This document shows, piece after piece, positions 8,901-19,410 of a DNA stretch of 22,710 nucleotides. A program made the translations under genes and the position numbers. The stretch lies in assembly GCF_000485595.1 (NCBI RefSeq), contig NW_014577112.1:455128-477837 (forward strand), written 5' to 3'. The notes under the pieces are model-generated. The model had not been told where the DNA came from. It worked only from the letters and a program-made list of their open reading frames with translations, and searched no databases. Position 1 is the stretch's first letter. Every line of letters begins with the position of its first letter. The DNA is from Priapulus caudatus (lineage: Eukaryota > Priapulida > Priapulimorpha > Priapulimorphida > Priapulidae).

Positions 8901-11900
8901 ATGTTTGGACCAACGCCCTTGCGAGGAGGAGGGATGGATGTGTGCTTTCATCCATAGAAAGCCACACAGAGTCTGAGGCGGAGTCGAATCAGAATCGGAG
9001 CGGACAGAGGCAGCTGCCAAAGAGACGAAGAGAGTGAGTGGTTACAAATGTAATGAATTCTGTTCATGTATGTGGGTCCTTCAAATCCAACATTCAGGAC
9101 TTGCATGGTTGTAGTTCTGACATTTTCAGAATTTGTAAAATAGAAAGTCACCAAAATTGTCCTTCAATAAGCCATCAGAAATACCAAAGATTGCAAAAAT
9201 CATGAGAAGTTCTATTTTTGCTTTGGTCAAAAACACTGAATGTGAAAAAAGGAAAAGTAGTGCAAATTGAAATAGTTCCTGATAATGATAGACTGGGTTG
9301 GCAGCTCTGTACATAGATATAAGAGTTTGAGTGAATTTATTCTTTCTTTTTTGATCCAGGTCACCAAAGAAGTACACAAATATGGAATGGGGCAGAATGG
9401 AGGAGTCAGATATGTCAGAACATGAGGAAGAGACCCAACCATTCGTAATGCGTAGGTCACCAAGAAAAGGAAAAACACCTAGCAACCGTCGTCAAAGTCC
9501 AACCCAAGGAGCCTCGAACTTTTTGGATTCTCAAAAATCACCGATGCGGTCCCCAAACCTTCCAAACCCACCTCGGAGGACAGAAATAATAAGTATGTCC
9601 TACAATTCTTTTTTCTTAGAAGGTAGAATGCAGTCAGATTTTGAGGTGGGAGATCAGTCACCGACATCACAAAAAGGTCTTGGCATGTGTTATGAAAATG
9701 AATGTCCCTGAGTTGCTATGATTGATTATCATGAACCCTACATGTCAGGACTGAAACAGCCTACCTGTGCAATGTATAATATTGTAGTCAGCTTTGACCC
9801 CTACCCATTTGTTTGCAGGGCATAATAAACCCATACATGAATTTGGGCATTTACCAAGTGGTCCGAGCTGATTCAGGTACATCCCGGTCTCTGCATAGAG
9901 TGGCGGTCATGGGATGTACCGAAAACATTCTAGGATTACTGTCTGCACATTTTAAGATTTGTGGTGCTCTCAAAAGACCTCCGTGAACTTGGTTGTGCCA
10001 GCCCAGCACTATTACGACACGAGACACTCCTCATTAACAATATTTTTTTCTGCCTTTCTTTTCAGCCCCAGTGTCATTTTCCACATCCAGTGTCAGGAAG
10101 CAACACAATGTGAATATGCCAAGAAGTTCAGGGCAGTTGAGTGCGCAGTTTAGTTCACCTTCAGGTGAGTTTGAAAACAGGTGGTTTAGAACTTTTCTTG
10201 CTCAGGCTGCTGATATAAACACATCTGATCCTGGCATCTTGTTTTCTCTGAATTCTGCATTAAATTGCATCAGACACGACATTGTAATACTGTCTATGCA
10301 ATACAGCAGTCAATATCGAAACCATGTCCCCCCCCCCTGGTCAGGCATTCGAGGCTCAGAAAAATCTGGGAGGGTCAAGATTCGACATTTTTTCATCCCA
10401 GGACTTCAAGTAGTTTGACAGAAATTCACTTGATCCTGTGTCATGGTGATATCGATATCTCAAACTTGATAGTTTGAAATATCTCGGCCCATGATGAATT
10501 TAGGGCATGGAAACAAGTCCTACACCCATGTTTACAGACCGTTGGGAAAACCATGCAATTGAAAGGCCTGGATGACCGCTACATAAAGCAAAGGAGGAGA
10601 TTTCGAGTGTAACTTCTCATTGTTTCAGATTCATAATCATTATAAGCTGGGCTGAAATGGAAGAGAGAGAAATATGATAAAGAGAATGCTCAACAGTGTA
10701 TCCTTCTTAAAATATATTTATTATCTTGCAGCAAGCGATTCTGTATGCAGAGAACTTGGTGTGGGCTTCAGGCAACCGAGTCACGAGATTGAGAGGGGCA
10801 GTACCAGTATAACAATGGATGCTGCAACTGTTGGTGAGTACACCTTGTCTTTTAATTTGTTTTTACTCTTACCCAGACCTGAGCAATAATGGCTTTGATG
10901 GCAATCAGAATTGACTAAAAGGCCTGGTACAACACAACCACTCTATTGAGAACACTTCTGGGACATTGCAATACGCAGTCTGCAGACAAGGTTTATTGAC
11001 TCGAGGTTGGTTGGTTCACAGGACAGCAATATCCCTTTAACAGAGATAAGGGATCATAAGATGAATCGAATTCAAACTACAATGAAATTGGAACCTCCAT
11101 CAGCGGACACCTCTGTTAGCAAGACACCCTCACTATTACAAAATGTATTAGGAACAGCATTTTGGCCCCAAATGGGTCTTTTCTTTACAACTTGACCTCT
11201 GTGATGTGTGACCTCTGTCATGTCTGTAATCAGGACACCGCCCTAAGGACAGCATTTGTCAGTCCCAGGGGCATTGGCTTGCCAGTCTTCGCTCAAAGCA
11301 GCATCTAGACTGGTTAGTTTCGTGATCGTATCGAAATAGCCATTTTATTTACGCTCTTTGAAGGATCTATTTGATATATCGCTACATGTACGCCATTGTG
11401 ATCAGGTTCAACAGAATGCGGACATGTACAGGCATGCGTTAGGCAAATCAGCGTAACAACATTTAAAAAAAAATTGGGGATTTATTATGTTCTTTCATTT
11501 CATTCCCTCTATAGCATGTCCTGTTAATATTTTTAGTTGCACCGTGAAATATCATCTTCGAATACAGTAATTATTCGGACTATTTATTTCAGCCAGGTTC
11601 TTCACCTACTTCGAAGACATGAAGAGGGAACTTGCCTATTTGAAGAAAATGGTCACGCAAGTGCATGTTGCACAGAATAGGACTGATGATGATCATTCGG
11701 ATGTAGAGGAACAAATGTTCCCTCTGAATGATAATGATCAACTGATGGCATTGGAGAGGGAGTTAAATGATCGCAAGATGAGGAAGAAAGTTGTAAGTAC
11801 AAATGTTTATGAATGTTTATATTGTTTTGAGCCAGTGATCGTTATACTACATGTACACACCCTTGAGGTAGAGGTAGAGCTGATAGATGTGCTCAGTATT

Positions 11901-12628
11901 ATACATGTGCCACTAATTACTGTGGGCCTAATCCCATACCCAAATTATGTGTTAGATTAATTTTAAGTATTTCTGGTGAAAACGGGTTCGCCAGAATGAG
12001 GAGCATGGGAACTAAAGCCAAATATGGCACTGACATGCAACCAGGAGAAGTCTGAGCATATTTCCGAAATAATTGGAAATTAATGTTGACCATTCTTTCA
12101 ATTGTGCCATTGTATTTCCGAGCTAACACTATTACATGAATTTATTTCTCCATAGTTGAAGTTCCTCTGCTCAATTGGCGGTCACAATCTGGGTGATGCC
12201 CTCACAAGAATTTTGAATGCGCTAATGAAGCCAGCAATAAGCTGCAACTACACGCTGCATGGGAAAGGAAAGAAGAAGAGTTTCAAAGCTCTGAAGCTGT
12301 ATTCTATAATCTGCAGTAAGTATGAATTCTGAAGAAGGCTGGAGTACAAGTGCCTTGACACCCACTTCTGCTCACCGAAGTTTTTTAATTCTCAAGTTTA
12401 TTTTCTTCTATTGCAGAGACCATCAGCAAAACCAAACAGTTCGAGAGTGTTACTCTGAAGGAAATCGATATGCTTGTGGGGAAATGGCTGACTGGTTCAT
12501 CTGACCGAGACGGTGGCCGCAATAGACGTCGTGAACGTACGGCCGCTGCTGCTCTACCTGCCGCTGCTGGTGCGCCACCTGCTGCTGCTGGTCTGCCACC
12601 AGTCTCTGACACTTCAGATGTGGATTAA
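8901..12628 (+). CDS. Multi-exon gene with C-terminal DUF4806-type domain
   Basis: Exons by splice signals: 8901 (or 8958)-9033, 9360-9592, 10066-10164, 10732-10833, 11593-11792, 12156-12315 and 12417-12628. All junctions are GT-AG and keep one open frame, ending in a TAA at 12626-12628. The first exons encode a hydrophilic linker rich in Ser, Pro, Arg and Glu, with KRRR and RRSPRKGKTP as possible nuclear-localisation signals. The exons from 11593 encode the recognisable part: FFTYFEDMKRELAYLKKM (coiled coil), EQMFPLNDNDQLMALEREL, then LCSIGGHNLGDALTRILNAL and HGKGKKKSFKALKL, the signature of DUF4806, ending IDMLVGKWL. The tail is low-complexity (poly-Ala/Pro, AAAGAPPAAAG). DUF4806 has no settled biochemical role that I know of. 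The 5' end is missing: exon 1 begins mid-codon (phase 1) and no upstream plus-strand exon was found. The intact frame across seven exons suggests a functional gene. Confidence 0.85.
9876..9920. repeat. Perfect 10-bp inverted repeat in an intron
   Basis: GGTACATCCC (9876-9885) and GGGATGTACC (9911-9920) are exact reverse complements. The 25-base loop itself contains CTCT-GCAT-AGAG. It lies in the intron between 9593 and 10065 and has no evident function; it may be the remnant of a small element. Confidence 0.6.
11040..11285. repeat. Dispersed repeat with GGACACC words inside an intron
   Basis: Contains GGAACCTCCAT, GCGGACACCTCTGTTAG, AGGACACCGCC and TTTGTCAGTCCC, matching in kind and partly in order the repeat at 7285-7350. 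It sits in the 10834-11592 intron of the DUF4806-type gene. A nonautonomous CACTA-like derivative is likely; the boundaries are approximate. Confidence 0.45.
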
Positions 12629-13652
12629 GACTTTCATTATTTAATTATTGGATTAAGACTTCACTACCATTAATTTCTGCGAAAAGATGGTGTTTCCAAT
12701 GAGAAAACCATTAGATTAATAATTTTCACGCCACTAACATTAAAATTTTGACCCCCTACCGCGAAACTTGGGAAAATATTAGGTTCACGAAAATACAGTA
12801 TTGGAGAAATATATCTTTAAGTAACTTACTTATTAGTTATGCGAATTGTTTTGCATCTCCTCGACTTTCAAGATTTGCAGTACTGTACTGGATATGGTAT
12901 GAACTTAAAACTGAATGTGGTTATTTTTGGAGAGTAAAAAGTGGGAAAATTTATATTCTATATACTAGTACATGCAATTATTTTTGTCTAAAAAGCAATG
13001 GCCAATGCTAACGTAAACCTTGAAATTTTGGGAGTGTTTTATTTTCGCACATGCACTGTTAAGAGCAAACTTGACAATATTTCAGGTCTCAAATTTCTGC
13101 AGTAATGTACATGTAAACACAGAATTTTGCCGGTCGCCATTTGCAAACTTTTAGCACTGAATAAGTTTCACGGTTTACAGTTACGGATAGTATTTCTAAC
13201 ATATCTAAGTTCTTGAGTTGACTTGTAGACTTGACTTGTTCGTGATTGCTATTAATTTTAATTTGATTGGTTAACGAAGTGATGAATATGTATTTGGGTA
13301 TTCTAACCAAATCAGAATCGAGTATATTGGAAAGTGTGCCATGTGAGAAGCAAAATGTTCTGCCTTAAACTTTATTCTGACATGTCTGAAACACTCGCTG
13401 TTTTTTGTCTACAATGCATGTACACTTGTTGGGATGAATATATTCCACTGAAAGTTTTTGAATTACATCTACATGGTTGTAATAAATAATAAATAGCGAG
13501 TAATTATTCTAAATAAGGTTTTTTTTTTGTTTGTTTGATTTGATTGTAAACAGATAGATATGAAAAGGGTCAAGTTCAATTTTCTTTATACAAAATACCA
13601 AAAGAAATTCTGTGTATTGATCTTGAAATTTTGTCATATCTTTCAGACCACG
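12629..13652. other. AT-rich region after the DUF4806-type gene, no gene seen
   Basis: Holds the presumed 3' untranslated part of the upstream gene (AATAAT-type A/T clusters but no clear AATAAA within the first 150 bases) and then AT-rich sequence with CATGTACA words and short poly-T runs near 13520. The open frames have no recognisable motif. Confidence 0.5.
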
Positions 13653-13813
13653 GGCCACTGAAACATGGGTCAGTAAAGGGTTTGTGCTCGTTCGTAAGGG
13701 GTTAAAGGCAGCTATAGGATTTCAGATTCGATTTAAATCAGAAATTCTGGCTGGGGCTTTTAACACCTCACAGACCAGCACAAACCCCTTACAGACCCAA
13801 GTTTTTAGTGGCC
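13653..13813. mobile_element. 161-bp foldback element with about 55-bp terminal inverted repeats
   Basis: The left arm 13653-13706 (starts GGCCACTGAAAC, ends GGGGTTAAA) pairs with the right arm 13758-13813 (starts TTTAACACC, ends TTTTTAGTGGCC), with about 85 percent match by eye. The 51-base centre contains a smaller palindrome around GATTTAAATC. There is no coding content. The long arms relative to total length make it a foldback or hairpin MITE. It ends where the GC-rich repeat begins, so the two may have a common history. Confidence 0.75.
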
Positions 13814-13887
13814 TATGGGTCAGTTAATCAGAGTCCAGGGTCACAGAAGTGAACCCGATCGCCCCAATCCCCACCCCACCCCCAAAC

Positions 13888-14100
13888 AAATGGCCGGTGT
13901 CCAGCCGATGTTCAGCCGGGGTTGCCGATATCGGACCGTTTGCATGCCGATGAGCAGAAAGATGTCGGTCCGATATAGGGTAGACCTCGGCCAACATTGG
14001 CCAACGTCGGGCCGATATCGGGTGCCGACCTCGGGCCGGTGTCCTGACCGGCAAATGTCGACATTGGGCCAGTGTTGGGCCGACATACTTTTGCTAGCTG
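13888..14100. repeat. Degenerate GC-rich repeat built on GGGCCGATATCGG-like units
   Basis: About ten imperfect units such as GCCGATATCGG, GGCCAACATTGG, GGCCAACGTCGG and GGGCCGACAT, ending in TTGCTAGCTGGG. The open frames through it on both strands are by-products of the repetition and lack protein character. Repeats of this style, ending in a GCTAGCTGG word, occur dispersed in several invertebrate genomes; their mobility class is unknown to me. Confidence 0.6.
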
Positions 14101-14102
14101 GG

Positions 14103-14490
14103 CTACTGGAACAAGACTTCGCTCACTTCGGATATCCACACACGATTGTGACCGACAATGCCACTACGTTCATGTCGGAGGAGTTCCAGGCTTGGTGTCG
14201 CGAACGAGGCATCACTCACTTAACAGGAGCCCCTTATCACCCAGCCACGAATGGAGCTGCAGAACGCCTGGTCCAGACTTTCAAGCAAGGACTCAGGAAG
14301 TCGACGCTGGCACCAAAAGTTGCCCTGCAGCAATTCCTGATGCAGTACCGACGTACAACTTTAGCGAAAGGATTTTCGCCAAGTGAGCTACTCAATGGCC
14401 GACAGATTAGGTGCCAGATCGATTCTCTATTGCCTTCTCCTGCGCATTGGGCACAGGGAAAACAGGCTAAAGAGGCACCCAAATCACAAG
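14103..14490 (+). pseudogene. Ty3/gypsy-type integrase fragment
   Basis: About 130 residues of a retroviral-type integrase core. HFGYPHTIVTDNATTF carries the second catalytic Asp, and GAPYHPATNGAAERLVQTFK carries the catalytic Glu and the HPxTNG motif typical of Ty3/gypsy integrases. The segment continues to the QYRRTT and SPSELLNGR motifs. The first catalytic Asp, the zinc-binding N-terminus and all of gag, protease and reverse transcriptase are absent, so it cannot function. The left edge is the GC-rich repeat; the right edge passes in open frame into unrelated Academ-like sequence near 14500. It is a dead fragment, probably left by insertion and deletion. Confidence 0.85.
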
Positions 14491-14502
14491 CAATCTCAGC
14501 CA

Positions 14503-17160
14503 GACAGATTGTACCGTTTGTCTTTCAACAAGTTTTGCAAAGATGTAAGAGAAGACAAACTAATAGCTGACAAGAAGGTTTTGGAGCTCATCACATTGAA
14601 AAGAAAATTGGTCAAAACTGTAAAAGATGTTGAGCGTAAGGATATTGCCTCATACAAAACCTACAATATAAAGCGGTGTCTTCAAAATCTGTACCCTTCA
14701 CTTCGCTTTGTGCAGCCCAAGAGCAGGAATGAAAGTAAAATTTTCTTTATTAATGACCGAGATTAATTAATCAACAGACTCACTTTTTGCAGATGACAGA
14801 GCGTGCATTGATGAGCCATCAGATCGGTTTGACACAGACACCGACTCTGAAGAGGACAGCTTTTTCCTGCCAAGAGCCAGGGACTCGGAGGCAAATCTAA
14901 GCGAACGCTACACATCTGCCCTTGTGCTCAAGAAAGAGATAGATGACATTCCGAAGGAGACCATGCCATGACCACCAAATTTATTTCATCTTAATCATCT
15001 TAATCAAGACAAAGCTGAGAGTATTGTACCAATAAAACTATAATTTTCTTGCATGGATGACAGGTGTGTCAGAAGAACCCACAGACGACGAATTTGTACA
15101 TGTGTCTGAAGACAAATATCGTCGCATCCTTTCGATATCTCAAGATGTGATATACTTAGCTTCAAAGGAAAGAAAACCAATGCAAAAACACACCCCCTTG
15201 CCATGGCTGTTCGACATCTCACCGGCTGAGCCAAACTGTTTGGTCTTCTTAATGGTTTCGGACATGCAACGTCTCATACTTCGGCACTGGAACATGACAC
15301 TGCATTGGCCAAGCAGGAAATCTGTACTGGTGGATCGAAGTTGCCGTCATGCCTCCAAGAAAGTGTTTTTACAACACTTGTGTGAGACAATAACAGTTCG
15401 GTGAGGAGACACTCTCAGAAAGGGGCACAACACACAATACTAATGGCATTGCCATTCAGCACAGACCAGCTGCAATTTTTCGTCCCATAGACTCAACAGA
15501 CGACAGGCAAGAGACAGTAAAAAAGACCAGATAGCGCACTCTACAGGCTCCTGAAGAAAGGCTTGTACCATTTTTTGGGAAGAAGAAGGCAAGTCCAAGC
15601 AGTCTTGGTTCCAACACAAAGCTAGAGAAGACCCAGCATGCCGCACCAGTCATCCGAGCAAGAAAATCAGATGATGGTTAATTTATAATCAAGTCTTCAG
15701 CTTCAGCTGGTGGTCGTCTGCTGCCGGGATGGACTGGTTATAACCAGATGCTGAACACGCTTGTTCCCACGAAGGCTACCATTGCATATCTGCCCGTAAT
15801 AGATGCATCACCAACTGAAATGAATGCAGTTAACACAATCTTGCACAGAAGCATCAAGATTGCAGATTCGCTGAAGTTAGGCTCTGTCGTGGTAGTTGTG
15901 GACCAAGCCATATATGCCAAAGCACAGTCAGTCAGATGGCAAACACCTCTCTTCATGGAAAGAATTGTGCTAAGATTGGGTGCATTTCACACAGCTATGA
16001 CTTTACTCGCTTGCATTGGTACAAGGTTCAGAGATGAGGGTCTTGAGGATATCCTAATAGAGTCGGAAGTGCTTGCTGCTGGTTCAGCAAATGGAGTTAT
16101 GAATGGGAGACATTACAACAGAAGTATCAGATGCCACAAACTGATGCCTGAAGCGCTTCAACTACTCCGTTGGCAATCATTCAGGAATTCAGTAACAAAG
16201 GATGAGGCTAAAGTCTACAGAGATTTCATCGGGAGACTGCAAAATTAATTCCCAAGCGAAATCTATGCAGATAAACTGGACACTGATGAATTTGATAAGC
16301 TGATGAAAGCGTATGACGAATATGTCAAAGAGAAGAAGAAGACGAGTAGACCATTTGCTTTTTGGTGTTCATATTTAGACATGGTCGACACACTATTGCA
16401 ATTCACAAGAGCAACTAGAGAAGGAAACTGGGACTTACATCTAGCAGCCATCAGAGCAATGTTGCCGTGGATGTTCAGCTACAATCGGACCAATTACTCC
16501 CGATACTTACTCATCTACTGGATGGAGATGCATGGGCTGACTCGTACTCATCCAGACATTCACACGGAATTCAGACGAAAACTTTGCAGTGCAACGGCAG
16601 GATGCGTATGGTTTTGCGGGAGTTCCATGTGACCAAACCATAGAGCAAACAGTGAACAGAGATTAAAAGACAAGAGGGGGATTAAAAGGTTCACCGTGAA
16701 TAAAGGAGCCGTCGGCAGGTGGACAGTGGGACACCATGAAAGAGCAGCAATCATGAGACAGTGCGAGGAGATGGCAGGAAAAGGGCAGCGAGCTGCATTA
16801 CGTAAAGATCTGACAGAAGGTCGCATGAAAAGAGATAAGGAAGATGTGCAGCGCATCATGGAAACCGTTACGAGCCTCGCCAATCCATTTTAATATGTTA
16901 CATGTACATGTAGTGAGATTGTTCATCTAACTTCTGGTGTTGTGGCAACATCAGATGTTTCCACAGATCTGATGGTAGCAGAAGCTAAAGGAGATGCAGC
17001 TTTTACAAGCTACTGTCAAGAGCGACTGCAAAGCAATGATAAATCCATTCAAGACACGCTGCCCAAGTCAAAACTGATAACCTTCAGCAATTTGGCGAAT
17101 AGATCTGTATCAAGAGTCAATGGAAAAGAAGTGGTACTGAAGAGTGACAGAGATCTGTTA
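14503..17160 (+). pseudogene. Academ-like transposase, decayed N-terminal and transposase region
   Basis: Homologous text is continuous across frames. It runs from an N-terminal helical region (LYRLSFNKFCKDVRED) through HLTG, NGFGHATSH, GYNQ, AYLPVIDASPTEMN, VVVVVDQAIYAKAQ, NGRHYNRS, CDQTIEQTVNRD and GRWTVGHHERAAI to NPF, all in the order seen in this animal multi-copy family. Acids in VIDASPTE and VVVDQAIY are candidate catalytic residues. Breaks are in-frame stops at 14969, 15383, 15532, 15679, 16246, 16664 and 16891, plus frameshifts near 15042, 15192, 15390, 16575, 16680 and 17160. The longest open piece is 15748-16248. The expected N-terminal cysteine cluster is missing, as the sequence joins an integrase fragment near 14500. 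A 58-nt intron (14735-14792, GTAAAA...TTTTTGCAG) joins two coding pieces in frame. This part cannot make a complete protein. The superfamily assignment rests on the linked XPG-like domain and is inferred. Confidence 0.72.
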
Positions 17161-17162
17161 TA

Positions 17163-18401
17163 ATGGAGAAAACAGGGAAAATTGATTTGCGAAACATGAT
17201 GACCTATTTTCGCGGCCCATTGCAACTAGCATTAGCCAAAAACGATGGATGCTTGATGAAAACAAAAATAGCAAGACTTCTTCACATCCTAGAAGATTTG
17301 TCTCCTCCATCAGATAAAACTGTGTCTGAGATAGAACCATGTCAGCCTCCAAAAGGCGGCATTTGGATCGTTGATGGCATGGCACTCCCTCAGCAGATGA
17401 ATACCAAGAATATGTCAAAGATCGTTGGTGAAGTTGCTGCAAAAATCATGAATCAGCTACTCAATTTGTGTTACCAAAACCAGTCATCGTGCATTCATTT
17501 TGTCACCGACACATATCCAGAGCATAGTATCAAGAACGCAGAGAGGACAAGGAGGGCTGCAAGTGGATCACAAAGAGTTAATATAACAAGACCAGACCAG
17601 AACACACCGAAACAGTGGATCAACTTCCTAATTACAGAGTGGCAGAAATACAATGCAGAGCAACTCAATGGCATTCAGTTAGTTGTTGCACACGTCGATA
17701 AATGCCATCTGATTGCTGCGGATACAAATGGAACTGTGATGCGTACGCAAGTTGAGGCATTGTGTTGTGACCACGAAGAGGCTGATACACGCATGTTATT
17801 GCACGCAAAATACATCGCTGACACTACTAGCAGTACTCATGCCATTATTCGGTCTCCAGACACAGATATCTTTGTTTTGGCTGTAGCTCTGTCACGACAG
17901 ATAAGTTCTCCACTCTACTTCTATACAGGCAAGGAAAATAAGGCAAGAACCATAGATGTAAGAGCAGTGCAACAGCAACTTGGGGATGAGCTGACAGATG
18001 CACTTATTAGCTTCCATGCTTTCACAGGATGTGATTCGGTCAGCTCGTTTTATGGTAAAGCGAAACAGATGGCATTTAATTTGCTGCAGAAGACCACAGG
18101 TTATGCTCAAGCATTTATGGAGATTGGCAATGAAGTTGATGTCCCCGCAGATGTGTCCAGTGGTTTGGAGCGTGTCTTGTGTGCACTTTATGAGCACAAG
18201 GATGTGTCATCAGTCAACGAGGTGCGGTACCTAATGCTAAAGACAGCTACCAGAATGAAGAGCATTAAGCCACCGAACCAGGACTCACTGAAAAAACACA
18301 TACAGCAACAACAACGTGCTCAGATAGCACAGCGAAGACGCAACGAGAAGGAAGCACAATTAACCGCAGTGATCATTACTTACAGACATGTCATTACATA
18401 G
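17163..18401 (+). CDS. XPG/FEN-like nuclease part of an Academ-like transposon protein
   Basis: An open frame of 412 codons. Its ATG is probably not the native start, because upstream homology (KSDRDLL) runs into it with a frameshift at about 17160. FEN/XPG landmarks occur in order: GGIWIVDGMAL (Asp 71) and FVTDTYPEHSIKNAERTRR (Asp 116, with the basic K...R..R spacing of the XPG N region), then HEEADTR (residues 204-210), SPDTDIFVLA (Asp 233 and 235) and HAFTGCDSVSSFYGKAK (Asp 291, with the helix-hairpin-like GKAK). These match the acidic metal-binding residues of flap endonucleases, so a structure-specific nuclease is predicted. Academ DNA transposons carry a transposase linked to an XPG-type nuclease, and the decayed transposase lies directly upstream in the same orientation. 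The C-terminus is short and basic-Gln-rich and ends at a TAG. A copy of its last part recurs at 21350. Confidence 0.75.
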   Translation: MEKTGKIDLRNMMTYFRGPLQLALAKNDGCLMKTKIARLLHILEDLSPPSDKTVSEIEPCQPPKGGIWIVDGMALPQQMNTKNMSKIVGEVAAKIMNQLLNLCYQNQSSCIHFVTDTYPEHSIKNAERTRRAASGSQRVNITRPDQNTPKQWINFLITEWQKYNAEQLNGIQLVVAHVDKCHLIAADTNGTVMRTQVEALCCDHEEADTRMLLHAKYIADTTSSTHAIIRSPDTDIFVLAVALSRQISSPLYFYTGKENKARTIDVRAVQQQLGDELTDALISFHAFTGCDSVSSFYGKAKQMAFNLLQKTTGYAQAFMEIGNEVDVPADVSSGLERVLCALYEHKDVSSVNEVRYLMLKTATRMKSIKPPNQDSLKKHIQQQQRAQIAQRRRNEKEAQLTAVIITYRHVIT

Positions 18402-19021
18402 TTATACTCCCGCTGTATACGCTGAACATTCGAGACTAACACGTACGTATTCCGACATATAGTATGTAGTAAGTAGTAAAATATAAACGTTTTCCACTGC
18501 AATCTGCAATGCAGTGTTGATCTGTCAATTTGATCAACGTTAGCCTCTCTCCTTCTTCGTTACAGTCTATTATAATATTCCTATATGTTATGAGGCCAGT
18601 CTGAAACTAGTAATAATATGCTGTTTTATATATAAAATAAGCTGATTGTAAGTTATTTCAAGCAAGGTTTCAGTTACGTGGAGATACTGGGCTTTGTCAC
18701 TTTTCATCATGGACATCAATTGAGGTTAGTGAATTTCCGTTAAATTTCGGTGAGATTAGTGCGAAAATATGTATATTTCATGGTTGTGACACATATTATT
18801 GGTAATATTATTTGGTAAAAAATATTTATTGTTATCAAGTTTGCTGATTGTAAAACTGTTTTTACTACTTACTGAACAGTTTGTGCTTGCCTAAGACACA
18901 CTATATTTCTGTTTTAAGGTTGCCTAATCTTGGCTCCTTTTTGGCTGGAGCACACTATTGCTGAGAGGGTCTATGTCCCCCAGGGTACTGCCGATACGTA
19001 CCCTAGCTGGGTACAGTCCGG
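18402..19021 (+). other. 3' flank of the Academ-like gene
   Basis: Noncoding, AT-rich sequence from the stop to the hAT-type terminus. It recurs almost completely at 21706-22313. Toward its end GGGTAC...GTACCC words form short inverted repeats (about 18983-19012). It probably includes the 3' untranslated part and the right end of the element, but no terminal inverted repeat could be matched to a left end. Confidence 0.45.
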
Positions 19022-19072
19022 CACTAGCGGATTAAGGGCGGGGCAACAGGGGCACGTGCCCCGGGCCCCCCA
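19022..19072. mobile_element. hAT-type terminus (left end)
   Basis: Begins CACTAGCGGATTAAGGGCGGG and contains a perfect 14-bp palindrome GGGGCACGTGCCCC (19049-19062) and a GGGCCCCCCAC stretch. This matches the style of termini of ZMYM-associated hAT elements, which begin CA-x-(T/G)GCGGATTAAGG and contain runs of GGGGCCCC. The same terminus occurs at 22314 next to a hAT coding exon. Here it breaks off after CCCCCCAC into unrelated sequence, so only the tip is present or the assembly is joined wrongly. Confidence 0.6.
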
Positions 19073-19410
19073 CAAATTGCTCATTTCGCATGCACGGTAC
19101 CCGTATGCATGGAGTTTGAGCACGTATGTACTGTGTACAGGTGATTTCTCATTTCGCATGTGCGGGGGGCCGTGGCTGGTAGCAGCTTACTTCGGTGGGC
19201 ACGAAAATAGCTGGTGGGACTCACGGATGCCGCAAGCTCGGCGGGGTGGGCATGTAGTACTGCTTGTCAGTAGGTAAGTATCTGCATGATGGCTGTATCA
19301 CATATACCTCACCCCTCCAGTGAATCTCTATTTCCAGCCATCAACTGAGTTGACTCACACTCAGGTGACCGCTGGCGGATAGGCACACAGGCACTAACCC
19401 ATTGGCCAGA

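Noticed and set aside
9126-9485. Minus-strand hydrophobic open frame of 119 codons
   Set aside because: It is the complement of an intron and exon of the plus-strand DUF4806-type gene, whose splice phases are fully consistent.
13815-14100. Long overlapping frames on both strands through the GATATC-type repeat
   Set aside because: Frames arise from short repeated units without stops; only the part after 14103 matches a real protein family.
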